Positions 41,487 to 50,544 of a stretch of 64,000 nt of DNA are shown here, piece by piece. Origin of the DNA: Pseudomonas mosselii (lineage in GTDB: Bacteria; Pseudomonadota; Gammaproteobacteria; Pseudomonadales; Pseudomonadaceae); the NCBI RefSeq assembly GCF_005796105.1, contig NZ_VAUO01000005.1, positions 62,001-126,000 on the forward strand. The letters run 5' to 3'. The notes below the pieces were generated by a model. That model was given only the letters and a program-made list of their open reading frames with translations, did no database searches and had not been told where the DNA came from. A program made the translations under genes and the position numbers. How positions within the stretch are numbered: the stretch's first letter is position 1; each line of letters opens with the position of its first letter.

Positions 41487-43028
41487 ATGAGTTCCCTGAC
41501 TGCCCCCGTGGCCGCACTGGCCGCCGCCCCTGCGCCGGCGGCCCCGGCGCAGACGGCGTTCGGCCTGCAGGTGGTGGTAGGGTTGTTCGGCGTGTTGCTG
41601 GCGGTGCTGTGCGCCGGGCTCAACGAAGCGGTAACCAAGATCTCGCTGAATGACATTCGTGGCGCTATGGGCATCGGTGCCGACGAGGGCGCCTGGCTGC
41701 TGGCGGTGTACAGCGCCGCCTCGGTCTCGGCCATGGCCTTCGCGCCGTGGCTGGCCACCACCTTCTCGCTGCGCCGCTTCACCATGACCGCCGTCGGCGT
41801 GTTCGCCGTGCTCGGCCTGCTGCAACCCTTCGCCCCCAACCTGCACAGCCTGATGCTGCTGCGTGTGCTGCAAGGCTTCGCCTCGGGCGCCTTGCCGCCG
41901 ATGCTGATGAGCGTGGCGCTGCGCTTTTTGCCGCCGGGTATCAAGGTCTATGGCCTGGCCTGCTACGCCCTGACCGCCACCTTCGGGCCCAACCTGGGTA
42001 CGCCGCTGGCGGGCCTGTGGACGGAATACGTCGGCTGGCAATGGGCGTTCTGGCAGATCATCCTGCCGTCGCTGGTGGCCATCGCCTGTGTCGGTTGGGG
42101 TCTGCCGCAAGATCCGCTGCGCCTGGAGCGCTTCAAGCAGTTCGACTGGCGCGGCGTGGTGCTGGGCTTGCCGGCCATCAGTTGCATCGTGCTGGGCCTG
42201 TCGCTGGGCGATCGCTGGGGCTGGTTCGACTCGCCGCTGATCTGCTGGCTGTTGGGCGGCGGCGCGCTGTTGCTGGCGCTGTTCATGTACAACGAGTGGT
42301 CCGAACCGCTGCCGTTTTTCCAACTGCGCATGCTCGGCCGGCGTAACCTGAGCTTTGCCCTGGTGACCCTAGCCGGCGTACTGGTCGTGCTCTCGGGCGT
42401 GGGCAGCATTCCGTCGGCGTATCTGGCGCAAATTCAGGGCTATCGCCCGGCGCAGATCAGCCCGCTGATGCTGCTGGTGGCCATGCCGCAATTGCTCGCA
42501 CTGCCGCTCACCGCCGCGCTTTGCAACGTCCGCGCGGTGGACTGTCGCTGGGTGCTGGCGCTCGGCCTGGCAATGCTGGCCGCCTCGTGCGTGGGCAGCA
42601 GCTTGCTCACCTCGCAGTGGATTCGCGGCGACTTCTACCCGTTCTATCTGCTCCAGGTATTCGGCCAGCCGATGGCGGTGCTGCCGTTGCTGATGCTCTC
42701 GACCAACGGCATGAGCCCGCAGGAGGGCCCGTTCGCGTCGAGCTGGTTCAACACCGTCAAAGGCCTGGCTGCGGTGATTGCCACGGGCCTGCTTGATGCC
42801 CTGGGCACCCTGCGCCGGCATTTTCATTCCAACCACCTGGTCGACAGCCTGGGCAACGCGCCGCTGGTGGACGACAACACCGCGGGCCTTGCCAAGCGTC
42901 TTCACGACCAGGCGCTGGTGCTGACCAGTGCCGACCTTTACCTGGTGATGGCGTGCATCGCTGTCGCCCTGATCTGCCTGATTCCCTTCGTGCCTACCCG
43001 GGTCTATCCGCCGCGTGCGGTGGCTTGA
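41487..43028 (+). CDS. DHA2-family MFS drug exporter (EmrB-like)
   Basis: A 513-aa MFS transporter with 14 predicted helices. The DHA2 motif C region (GPNLGTPLAGLWTEYVGWQW) and the motif-A-like loop are seen. It should export drugs or aromatic compounds through the HlyD adaptor and the outer-membrane lipoprotein encoded next. ATG 41487 has GGAG about 12 nt upstream; the frame opens earlier at 41448 without a site. Confidence 0.87.
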   Translation: MSSLTAPVAALAAAPAPAAPAQTAFGLQVVVGLFGVLLAVLCAGLNEAVTKISLNDIRGAMGIGADEGAWLLAVYSAASVSAMAFAPWLATTFSLRRFTMTAVGVFAVLGLLQPFAPNLHSLMLLRVLQGFASGALPPMLMSVALRFLPPGIKVYGLACYALTATFGPNLGTPLAGLWTEYVGWQWAFWQIILPSLVAIACVGWGLPQDPLRLERFKQFDWRGVVLGLPAISCIVLGLSLGDRWGWFDSPLICWLLGGGALLLALFMYNEWSEPLPFFQLRMLGRRNLSFALVTLAGVLVVLSGVGSIPSAYLAQIQGYRPAQISPLMLLVAMPQLLALPLTAALCNVRAVDCRWVLALGLAMLAASCVGSSLLTSQWIRGDFYPFYLLQVFGQPMAVLPLLMLSTNGMSPQEGPFASSWFNTVKGLAAVIATGLLDALGTLRRHFHSNHLVDSLGNAPLVDDNTAGLAKRLHDQALVLTSADLYLVMACIAVALICLIPFVPTRVYPPRAVA

Positions 43029-43056
43029 GCCTGTGGATGAATTCGAGAAACGCCAA

Positions 43057-44118
43057 ATGACCCCCAACCGCAAAACGCTTTTCATCGGCTCGGTGCTCGC
43101 CGTGGCCGTACTGGCCGCCATCGTCGGCCCCTGGATGTTTGGCAGCGATCAGCGCCAGAGCACCAACGACGCCTACGTCACGGCCGACTACACCGTGGTG
43201 GCGCCCAAGGTGGCCGGTTTTATCAAGGACGTGCTGGTGGAGGACAACCAGCAGGTCAGCGCAGGCCAACTGCTGGCCATTCTCGATGATCGCGACTATC
43301 AGGCAGCCCTTGATGCGGCCCAGGCGCAGTTGCTGGTGGCCAAGGCCCAGAGCCTGGACGCCCGCGCCACCCTGGAGCGCCAGGCGGCGCTGATCGCCCA
43401 GGCTGAGGCCGCGGTGAAGGCGGCGCAGGCCGAGGCGGCGTTCGCCGATCATGAAGTGGGACGCTACAGCCGCCTGGCCGAGCAGGGCGCCGGCACCGTG
43501 CAGAACGCCCAGCAGGCGCGCAGCCGGGTTGATCAGGCCCGCGCGCGGCTGGCCAATACCCAGGCAGCGCTGGTGGCCACACGCAAGCAGGTGGATATCC
43601 TCACGGCCCAGGTGGCCAGTGCCGACGGCCAGCTCAAACGTGCCGAAGCAGGGCTGGAAAAGGCTCAACTCGACCTGTCCTACACGCGCATCAGCGCACC
43701 GGTGGACGGCATGGTTGGCGAGCGTGCGCTGCGCGTGGGCGCCTACGTCAACCCCGGCGCGCGCCTGCTGTCGGTGGTGCCGTTGGCGCGGGCCTACATC
43801 GTCGGCAATTTCCAGGAAACCCAGCTGACCCATGTGCAGCCGGGCCAGCCGGTGAGCATCAGCGTCGATACCTTCTCGGGCGAAACGCTCCACGGCCATG
43901 TCCAGAGCATCGCCCCGGCCACCGGCGTGACCTTCGCGGCGGTCAAGCCGGACAACGCCACCGGCAACTTCACCAAGGTGGTGCAGCGCATTCCAGTGAA
44001 GATCGTCTTCGATGACGGCCAGCCGCTGCTCGCACGGCTGCGGGTGGGCATGTCGGTGGAGGCGACCATCGATACCCACGGCGATACGCTGGCCGGCAAA
44101 GAGGTGACTGCGCGATGA
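43057..44118 (+). CDS. EmrA-like membrane fusion protein (HlyD family)
   Basis: A 353-aa adaptor with one N-terminal helix (FIGSVLAVAVLAAIVGPWMF), the lipoyl-like halves (DAYVTADYTVVAPKVAGFIK, ISAPVDGMVGERALRVGAYV), a long alanine-rich coiled coil (about residues 85-200) and a beta-barrel. The start is uncertain: ATG 43057 has only a weak GAGAAA before it, and an in-frame GTG at 43033 inside the MFS gene end would add eight residues. The stop overlaps the next start by 4 bp. Confidence 0.87.
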   Translation: MTPNRKTLFIGSVLAVAVLAAIVGPWMFGSDQRQSTNDAYVTADYTVVAPKVAGFIKDVLVEDNQQVSAGQLLAILDDRDYQAALDAAQAQLLVAKAQSLDARATLERQAALIAQAEAAVKAAQAEAAFADHEVGRYSRLAEQGAGTVQNAQQARSRVDQARARLANTQAALVATRKQVDILTAQVASADGQLKRAEAGLEKAQLDLSYTRISAPVDGMVGERALRVGAYVNPGARLLSVVPLARAYIVGNFQETQLTHVQPGQPVSISVDTFSGETLHGHVQSIAPATGVTFAAVKPDNATGNFTKVVQRIPVKIVFDDGQPLLARLRVGMSVEATIDTHGDTLAGKEVTAR

Positions 44119-45653
44119 GTGGGCGGGATGAAAAAGTCGAGGCCAATGGGGCTACTGCGCAGCCCTTTCGCGGCACAAGGCCGCTCCTACAAGGGATCGC
44201 GAGCGGCCTTGGGGCGCGAAAGGGGCGCGCAGCGGCCCCGGTGTTGCTGGCTATGCTTCTGGCTGGTTGCACCCTCGGCCCGGATTTCCAGCGCCCGGCT
44301 ACCGATGCGCCGCAAGACTGGGCCGCGCTTCAAGGCGAGGCCGCAGTCAGCCAGCCGCTGGCCGAACCGCTGGAGCTGCGCTGGTGGGACAGTTTCCACG
44401 ACGCCCAGCTCAGTGCGCTGATCAAGCAGGTCGCCGAGCGTAACCTCGACTTGCAGATGGCCAGTGCGCGCTTGCTGCAAAGCCGCGCCCTGCGCGGCAC
44501 GCTAGCGGCAGATCAAGCACCGTCGGTGGATGCGAACGCCGGCTACAGCCGCGCACGCAACAGCGCCGAAGGCCTGAATGACCCGTCGGGTAACGCCGGT
44601 AAAAAAGCCTACAACCTGTGGCAGGGCGATTTGGTCGCCGGCTGGGAGCTGGACCTGTGGGGCCGTGTGCGGCGCCAGGTCGAAGCCGCCGACGCCAGCG
44701 TCGAGGTGGCCGAGAACGACCGCCGCGCGGTGTTGCTGGCACTGCTTTCGGAGACTGCTGGCAACTACATCCAACTGCGCGCCGTGCAGCACACCTTGCA
44801 GGTGACCGAGGACAACCTCAAGCTGGCCCGGCACAGCCTCAAGCTCTCCGAGGATCGCCAGGCCGAAGGCGTCGCCACCCAGCTCGACGTGGCCCAGGCC
44901 AGCGCGCAGGTGGCCTCCATCGAGGCGCGCCTGCCCACCCTGCAAGCCCGCCGCGACGACCTGATCAATGCCTTGAGCCTGCTCGCCGCAGAGCCGCCGC
45001 GTGCCTTGCAGGACTCGTTGCGCGCGCCAGGCGAACTGCCCGCGCCGCAGCAACGCTTCGGCATTGGCGTGCCCTCGGAACTCGCCGAGCGCCGCCCCGA
45101 CATCCGCCAGGCCGAAGCCCGTCTGCATGCGGCCACCGCCAGTATCGGCGTGGCCAAGGCCGACTTCTATCCGCGCATTCGGCTGTCCGGCAGCGTCGGT
45201 TTCCAGGCCCTGCAACTGTCCGATTTTGGCGCTTGGGATTCGCGTCGCTTCGCCTTCGGCCCGCAGCTGTCGCTGCCGATTTTCGAGGGCGGACGGCTCA
45301 AGGGCACGCTGCAATTGCGCGAGGCGCAGCAGCAGGAAGCGGCGCTGAATTATCGCAAGGTGGTACTCGGCGCCTGGCACGAGATCGACGATGTGCTGCG
45401 CCTGTACAACGCCAGCCAACTGCGCCGCGACCACCTGGCCGAGGCGGTGCGGCAGAATCGCATCGCCTTGGAGGCCGCTCAGCGCCAATACGTGGAAGGC
45501 GCGGTGGACTTTCTCAACGTGCTGACGGTGCAGTCGGCGCTGCTGGCCAGCGAAGCGCAGTGGATCGACAGCTCGGCGGCGGTATCGCAGGCGTTGGTCG
45601 GGCTATACAAGGCGCTCGGTGGCGGCTGGCAGGCGTTCGACAAAGTCGGATGA
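44115..45653 (+). CDS. Outer-membrane efflux lipoprotein (NodT family) with REP-derived N-terminus
   Basis: A 512-aa outer-membrane factor with two OEP repeats (about 85-280 and 295-500) and WELDLWGRVRRQVEAADASV. The lipobox is LLAGC with Cys52, far from the start; normal relatives have it near residue 17-25. Codons 12-42 are a REP pair (44148-44239), translated as TAQPFRGTRPLLQGIASGLG and on to KGRAAAP. The arginines and lysine of that segment now serve as the n-region before VLLAMLLAGC. An internal GTG at 44241 would leave no charged n-region. The ATG at 44115 overlaps the adaptor gene stop. Confidence 0.85.
   Translation: MSGRDEKVEANGATAQPFRGTRPLLQGIASGLGARKGRAAAPVLLAMLLAGCTLGPDFQRPATDAPQDWAALQGEAAVSQPLAEPLELRWWDSFHDAQLSALIKQVAERNLDLQMASARLLQSRALRGTLAADQAPSVDANAGYSRARNSAEGLNDPSGNAGKKAYNLWQGDLVAGWELDLWGRVRRQVEAADASVEVAENDRRAVLLALLSETAGNYIQLRAVQHTLQVTEDNLKLARHSLKLSEDRQAEGVATQLDVAQASAQVASIEARLPTLQARRDDLINALSLLAAEPPRALQDSLRAPGELPAPQQRFGIGVPSELAERRPDIRQAEARLHAATASIGVAKADFYPRIRLSGSVGFQALQLSDFGAWDSRRFAFGPQLSLPIFEGGRLKGTLQLREAQQQEAALNYRKVVLGAWHEIDDVLRLYNASQLRRDHLAEAVRQNRIALEAAQRQYVEGAVDFLNVLTVQSALLASEAQWIDSSAAVSQALVGLYKALGGGWQAFDKVG
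44148..44239. repeat. REP pair inside the lipoprotein coding region
   Basis: Inverted-type ends GGGGCT and GGCCCC enclose two REP cores: the inverse of GGCCTTGTGCCGCGAAAGGG (44164-44183) and GAGCGGCCTTGGGGCGCGAA (44201-44220). The 92-bp unit keeps the reading frame open. Confidence 0.85.
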
Positions 45654-45673
45654 GCCTGTGTAGGAGCGCCAGG

Positions 45674-46486
45674 TCAGAGCGGCCGAAGCAAGCCGAACCT
45701 CTTGCGTAGTACCCAGTCGAGCAAACGCTGGGGCAGCAGGCGCGCCAGCAACGGCAGCGCCGTGCTGCCATTGCCGATACGCACCAAGGCCGGCACGGGC
45801 GACTTGCCGGTAGCAGCGAGCAATTGCTGGGCGAACGCCGCAGCGGGCGTAGGTCGGTCCTGCGAGGCCCGTGCGCGGGCTTGAATCTGCTCGCGCAGCG
45901 GCCACCAGGGCGAGTCGGTAGCCAGCACCTGCTCGGCTTGCTGCTGGGCATTGCTGGCGAACTGCGAGGCAATCGCCCCCGGTTGCACTTCCATCACGCG
46001 GATACCGAACGGCGCCAGTTCCAGGCGCAGGGCGTCGCTCAGCCCGTGCACGGCGGCCTTGGAGGCGCAGTAGGCGCCGGCGAACGGGGTGACCAGCACG
46101 CCCGACACGCTGCCGATGTTCACCACCAACCCACGACTGCGCCGCAACAGCGGGAACAGTGCGCGGGTCACGCCGACCAAGGCGAACACGTTGGTTTCGA
46201 ACTGCTGGCGCATGGCCTCGACGCCACCGTCGAGCAGCGGGCCCATGGCGCCGTAGCCGGCATTGTTGATGAGGATATCCAGGTGCTCCAGTTCATCGGC
46301 CAGCAGGGCGAGGGCGGGGGCGTCGTTGACGTCCAGTTGCCGCGCGGTGAAGCCAGCCGCCGCCAGTTGCTCGACATCCTGTCGTTTGCGGGCAGTGGCC
46401 CAGACGCTGTATCCGGCATCGCGGAAGGCGTCGGCCAGGGCGCGGCCAATGCCGCTGGAACAACCGGTGATGAGGACGGTGGGCAT
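45674..46486 (-). CDS. SDR-family oxidoreductase
   Basis: A 270-aa classical SDR: TGCSSGIGRALADAF at residues 7-21, NNAGYGAMG near 95, catalytic Ser in NIGSVSG, and YCASKAAVHG (Tyr-x3-Lys). The long C-terminal tail (residues 200-270) is common in 17-beta-HSD-like bacterial SDRs. Substrate unknown. It is convergent with the efflux lipoprotein, with a 20-bp gap. Confidence 0.85.
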   Translation of the reverse strand: MPTVLITGCSSGIGRALADAFRDAGYSVWATARKRQDVEQLAAAGFTARQLDVNDAPALALLADELEHLDILINNAGYGAMGPLLDGGVEAMRQQFETNVFALVGVTRALFPLLRRSRGLVVNIGSVSGVLVTPFAGAYCASKAAVHGLSDALRLELAPFGIRVMEVQPGAIASQFASNAQQQAEQVLATDSPWWPLREQIQARARASQDRPTPAAAFAQQLLAATGKSPVPALVRIGNGSTALPLLARLLPQRLLDWVLRKRFGLLRPL

Positions 46487-46557
46487 GGGGGTGTCCTGTT
46501 GTCAGCTGTGGTTGAGGTTGCCTGTGCCATTACACCGGCGTTGAGGCGCGTGCAGTA

Positions 46558-46592
46558 CCTGTGGGAGCGGGTTCACCCGCGAAGAGGCCGGT
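46558..46592. repeat. REP element
   Basis: CCTGTGGGAGCGGGTTCACC then CGCGAAGAGGCCGG is the classic 35-bp P. putida REP. It is single, and lies between the SDR start region and the membrane-protein stop at 46605. Confidence 0.85.
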
Positions 46593-46604
46593 ACAGCCGA
46601 CACA

Positions 46605-47069
46605 TCAGTTGGCGAATGTACCTTGCAGATGCTCAGCCCGAAACTCCAGGGTCTGCGGTCGATACCCCGCGCGCAGTGGCGGCAGCGGCAGGCAGTCGGT
46701 CCATTCGCTGCCCGGCTGCAATTCGCCAGGACCACGATAGCGCGGTGCATTGTAGGTGTTCTCGGCGAGGTTGGCCGTGTCGCCGGGGGCATAGGCCGCC
46801 ACGCGCCAGCGCAGTTCGGTGAGCGGGACCTGGTTGCCATTCTTCATGCGTACATGCAGCGCACGGTCTGCAGGGCACTGGTCGGGGGCATAGCTTAGGC
46901 GGATATCCAAACGTGCCAGTTGCGAGGCTTCGCGGTTGTCCTGCCAGACCACGTACAACGCCACCAGCCCCAGGCCACAGACGCCCGCGAGGGAAATCGG
47001 CACGGCCTTGGCCGGATAGCGCAGCAGCAGAACCAGCCAGGTGAGGATGAGCAGGGCGCCGATGATCAT
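46605..47069 (-). CDS. Hypothetical membrane-anchored protein
   Basis: A 154-aa protein with two N-terminal helices (MIIGALLILTWLVLLLRYPA and VPISLAGVCGLGLVALYVVW) and a periplasmic beta-rich domain of about 100 residues (LDIRLSYAPDQCPADRALHV, ELRWRVAAYAPGDTANL). I do not recognise a named family, though proteins of this size beside algA are seen in other pseudomonads. ATG 47069 is chosen because the first helix follows it directly; the frame opens at 47117. Confidence 0.65.
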   Translation of the reverse strand: MIIGALLILTWLVLLLRYPAKAVPISLAGVCGLGLVALYVVWQDNREASQLARLDIRLSYAPDQCPADRALHVRMKNGNQVPLTELRWRVAAYAPGDTANLAENTYNAPRYRGPGELQPGSEWTDCLPLPPLRAGYRPQTLEFRAEHLQGTFAN

Positions 47070-47106
47070 GGTGGGGCATGCCTTGGTGGCGGGTGTTCCA
47101 TCATCT

Positions 47107-47215
47107 TGAAGCTGCAAGCTTCAAGCTTCAAGCCACAAGAAGAAGCGCAGCGGCGGTGAATCGAGCATTTCGATCCCCCGGCGCCCCGCTTTTTCTTGCA
47201 GCTTGCAGCTCGCAG
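47107..47215. repeat. Inverted AGCTTCAAG-type repeats past algA
   Basis: AAGCTGCAAGCTTCAAGCTT (47110-47129) and CTTGCAGCTTGCAGCTCGCA (47195-47214) are imperfect inverses around a GC-rich centre. They follow the algA stop and may serve as the operon terminator. Confidence 0.65.
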
Positions 47216-47218
47216 CTT

Positions 47219-48676
47219 TTACTGCGCGATGGTCTTCACCGATACCCCGCGCTCGACTGGCGTGGACGTGCGGCCATAGACATCCTCGAAGCGCTCGATG
47301 TCGTCTTCACCCAGGTAGCTGCCGGACTGCACCTCAATGATCTCCAGCGGGATCTTGCCGGGGTTGCGCAGGCGGTGCACCGAGGCGATCGGGATGTAGG
47401 TGGACTGGTTTTCGGTCAGCAGGAACACGTTCTCGTCGCAGGTCACCTCGGCCGTGCCGCTGACCACGATCCAGTGCTCGGCGCGGTGGTGGTGCATCTG
47501 CAACGACAGTGCCGCGCCTGGCTTGACGGTGATGTGCTTGACCTGGAAACGTCCGCCCATGTCCACCGAGTCGTACGAGCCCCACGGGCGGTACACCTCA
47601 AGGTGGTTCTGGGTCTCGCTGCGACCTTGCGCATCGAGTGTGTTGACCAGTTGCTTGACGCCTTGGACCTTGTCCTTGTGGGCGATCATCATGGCGTCCT
47701 TGGTCTCGACCACCACGATGTTCTCAAGGCCGATCACCGACACCAGCTTGCCGTTGCCGTGGATCATGCAGTTGTGGCTGTCCTGCACCACCACATCGCC
47801 TTTGGTGACGTTGCCGTTGTCGTCTTTCTCGTGCACATCCCACAGCGACGACCAGCAGCCTACGTCGCTCCAGCCGGCCGACAGCGGTACCACGCAGGCG
47901 CGCTGGGTCTTTTCCATCACCGCGTAGTCGATGGAGTTGTCCGGGCAGCAGGCGAAGGTGGCTTCGTCGATGCTCAGCACGTCGGCCTCTTCGGTGCTGC
48001 GCTCCAGGGCCAGCAGGCAGGTGTCGTAGATGTCCGGGTCGTGCTTTTTCAGCTCTTCGAGGAAGCGGCTGGCACGGAACAGGAACATGCCGCTGTTCCA
48101 GAAGTAACCGCCGGCGCGCACGAACTCGTTGGCGCGTTTTTCATCGGGCTTCTCGACGAACTGCGCTACCCGTGCCACGCCTTCGGGCAGCAGGGCGTCC
48201 TGGCTGGAGCGGATATAGCCATAGCCGGTCTCAGGCTTGGTGGCCGGTACGCCGAACAGCACCATCTCGCCGCGCTCGGCAGCCACAGTGGCCAGGGCCA
48301 AGGCGCGTTGCAGGGCCTTTTGGTCCTCGATCACGTGGTCGGCTGGCAGTACCAGCATCAGCTCGTCACGGCCTTCGTTGACCAGTTTCATGGCGGCCAT
48401 GGCCACCGCAGGGGCCGTGTTGCGGCCGAACGGCTCCATCAGGATCGACTGGGTGTCGAGCTGCAACGCCGCCAGTTGTTCCTGGACGATGAACTTGTGG
48501 TCCTTGTTGCATACCACGATAGGGGTGTCCATGCCTTCGAATACCAGACGCTCGATGGTCTGCTGGAACAAAGTGTGCTCGCCGGTCAGGGCCAGGAACT
48601 GCTTAGGGAACTGCTTGCGCGACAGAGGCCACAGACGCGAACCGCTACCACCAGAAAGAATTACCGGGATCATCAT
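47219..48676 (-). CDS. algA: Mannose-6-phosphate isomerase / GDP-mannose pyrophosphorylase
   Basis: A 485-aa bifunctional enzyme. The nucleotidyltransferase domain (1-340) has the signature SGGSGSRLWPLSRKQFPKQF and FVEKPDEKRA. The C-terminal cupin isomerase domain has the zinc-type motif LQMHHHRAEHWIVVSGTAEV. It supplies mannose-6-phosphate and GDP-mannose for AlgD. GGAG precedes the ATG; the two start methionines are adjacent. Last gene of the alg operon, 32 bp after algF. It probably has its own weak promoter as in other pseudomonads, but none is evident. Confidence 0.95.
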   Translation of the reverse strand: MMIPVILSGGSGSRLWPLSRKQFPKQFLALTGEHTLFQQTIERLVFEGMDTPIVVCNKDHKFIVQEQLAALQLDTQSILMEPFGRNTAPAVAMAAMKLVNEGRDELMLVLPADHVIEDQKALQRALALATVAAERGEMVLFGVPATKPETGYGYIRSSQDALLPEGVARVAQFVEKPDEKRANEFVRAGGYFWNSGMFLFRASRFLEELKKHDPDIYDTCLLALERSTEEADVLSIDEATFACCPDNSIDYAVMEKTQRACVVPLSAGWSDVGCWSSLWDVHEKDDNGNVTKGDVVVQDSHNCMIHGNGKLVSVIGLENIVVVETKDAMMIAHKDKVQGVKQLVNTLDAQGRSETQNHLEVYRPWGSYDSVDMGGRFQVKHITVKPGAALSLQMHHHRAEHWIVVSGTAEVTCDENVFLLTENQSTYIPIASVHRLRNPGKIPLEIIEVQSGSYLGEDDIERFEDVYGRTSTPVERGVSVKTIAQ

Positions 48677-48708
48677 GTTTCTCCAATAGTCGTTAAGAGG
48701 CAGGGGGA

Positions 48709-49356
48709 TCAGTTGCTAGCCACGGGGCGAGTTACCCACACCGGCGACAGGCTGTTGCCGGAACCGGTGACATACAGCACGGCCGCTTCGCCGCGCTCCA
48801 GGGCGACGGGTTTGACGTCGCCGACTTTCTTGTCGCCTGCATACAGGGCAAGGTTGACCTTGACCGGATTGATTTCACGTTCGCCACGGCCCTTGGCAGC
48901 CACGGCCTTGACCACTTCGGTCTTGCCGTCGGCGGTCTTGAGGGTCAGCGGCTGGTCGCTGAGGTTCTGTACGCGCACCAGGGCTTTCTGCTTGTTCTTG
49001 AACGGCGGCTCTTCGATCAGTTGCGGATTGGAGCCTGCGTTGTTGACCAGGGTGTAGTACTTGTCGGACGCGAGCTTCACCGGGACGCTCTTGCCACCGA
49101 CCTGGGCGGTGTAGTCACCGCTTGGCAGGAAGCTGAAGTCGCTGCTGGCCTGGGCGCCGACCTGCTTGATCTGGGTGTTGCCGACCGAGGCGGCGGTCGG
49201 CGCGTTAGTGGCGTTGTACAGGCGCACGAAGGTCGAGCCTTTCGGTGCGCTCGGCCCGTACAGTGCGGCATCGGCACCGGCGAAGGCCTGCATCGAGGCC
49301 AGTGACAGGCCGGCGGCGAGGGTGAGGGCTTTGGCAATGGAAGTCTTGGTGGTCAT
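48709..49356 (-). CDS. algF: Alginate O-acetylation protein AlgF
   Basis: A 215-aa periplasmic protein with a signal peptide (LTLAAGLSLASMQAFA-GAD, cleavage near residue 26). It is a two-domain beta-sandwich type (FVRLYNATNAPTAASVGNTQ, RVQNLSDQPLTLKTADGKTE). It works with AlgI, AlgJ and AlgX to O-acetylate polymannuronate, by a mechanism still unclear. 20 bp after algJ. Confidence 0.93.
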   Translation of the reverse strand: MTTKTSIAKALTLAAGLSLASMQAFAGADAALYGPSAPKGSTFVRLYNATNAPTAASVGNTQIKQVGAQASSDFSFLPSGDYTAQVGGKSVPVKLASDKYYTLVNNAGSNPQLIEEPPFKNKQKALVRVQNLSDQPLTLKTADGKTEVVKAVAAKGRGEREINPVKVNLALYAGDKKVGDVKPVALERGEAAVLYVTGSGNSLSPVWVTRPVASN

Positions 49357-49376
49357 GTGCGTGTTCCTCTCTATCT

Positions 49377-50534
49377 TCAGTGGTCCGTCCGATTGGACGA
49401 CAGGGCCAGGTTTTCTTCGGATTTACGGGTGTTCTTCAGCTGCGCGATCCACTGGGGATCGAAGCGGCTGAGGTCGCTTTTCATTGGCAGATAACGTTCG
49501 GGGAACTCCCATACCACGACCTGTGGCGGGGCGTTCTTGAAGGCGTCGCTTTGCAGGTACTTGAGCATCGGCAGCAGCGGGCCGTGGCCGTCCTCGGCAT
49601 AGTTGGCGACGTCGCTGTGCAGCGCCTGCTGCAACGCGCCGAGGAAGTTCCAGTGCGGGTTGGCGCTGTAGCTGGTGCCGACCAGCGCTACCGGGATCTG
49701 GTTGTCGGCGAACAGCGCGTCGTCGCCGTCGCCCTCGGCCTGTGCCGGCTGTGTCGAGCGTTGCTGCAGGGTGTCCGGGGGCGGCAGCAGGTCGCTGAAC
49801 AGTGGGTCGAGCGGCAGGAAGTTGGTCAGGTCGCCTTTGTACGGCGCGCTGGCGCCCGCTTGGGTGACGTAGGCCTGGGGTTCGCCAGTGAGCAGCTGCT
49901 GACGCTGCACGGTGTCGGCCAGGGCCTGGGCGACGACCTCGGCGCCCATCGGCGTCCAATGCGTGTCGGTGCGCAGGAATACTTGGCCACGCGCCTTGGC
50001 CTGCTCCAGCGGTGCCAGCAGGTCGGGGGCCAGCACGTTGGCCTGGCGCACCTGGGCGTGGAACTGGTTGAACAAGTCGTCGTGCAGGCTGGCCGGCGTT
50101 TCCTTGCCCAGGTACTCGGCATAGACCCGCGCCTTGGCCGGAATGATCGCCAGCACCAGTTGCACGCCTTGGCGTTGCAAGGTGTCGCGCACCCCGCGCA
50201 CCAGCGCCAGGTTGTCGCGCATCTGTTGCTCGGCAGCCACGCTGGGCTTGAACTCCTCGTCGCTGAACAGCCACTGCTCACGGCCCAGGACCACGCCTGG
50301 GCGGCCTTCGTTGAACAGTTTGTAGTCCAGTGCTGCCCACAGGTTGGTGCCCAGGCGCTTGATCGGGAACTCTGCGTCGTAGTGGGTTTCGGCGGCCTTG
50401 GCCAGCTTGCCGTCGAGCAGGGTCATCTGCGTGGTGCGGTTGAAGCTTTCCAGCCCGCCGAGCGACCACACGCCCAGGCCCACCAGCAGGCCCATGAACG
50501 ACAGCGAATAGGTGATACGAAGTGTCCGGTTCAT
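49377..50534 (-). CDS. algJ: Alginate O-acetyltransferase AlgJ
   Basis: A 385-aa protein with an N-terminal membrane anchor (ITYSLSFMGLLVGLGVWSLG) and an SGNH-like periplasmic domain. The catalytic DTHWTPMG (Asp-x-His) and the GTSYSANPHWNF motif with Ser are visible. It takes acetyl groups delivered by AlgI. It is 10 bp after algI and 20 bp before algF. Confidence 0.94.
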   Translation of the reverse strand: MNRTLRITYSLSFMGLLVGLGVWSLGGLESFNRTTQMTLLDGKLAKAAETHYDAEFPIKRLGTNLWAALDYKLFNEGRPGVVLGREQWLFSDEEFKPSVAAEQQMRDNLALVRGVRDTLQRQGVQLVLAIIPAKARVYAEYLGKETPASLHDDLFNQFHAQVRQANVLAPDLLAPLEQAKARGQVFLRTDTHWTPMGAEVVAQALADTVQRQQLLTGEPQAYVTQAGASAPYKGDLTNFLPLDPLFSDLLPPPDTLQQRSTQPAQAEGDGDDALFADNQIPVALVGTSYSANPHWNFLGALQQALHSDVANYAEDGHGPLLPMLKYLQSDAFKNAPPQVVVWEFPERYLPMKSDLSRFDPQWIAQLKNTRKSEENLALSSNRTDH

Positions 50535-50544
50535 GATCGGGGCC

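Noticed and set aside
47078..49057. 659-codon plus-strand frame
   Set aside because: It is antisense to algA and algF, which have clear family motifs; it is a high-G+C mirror frame.
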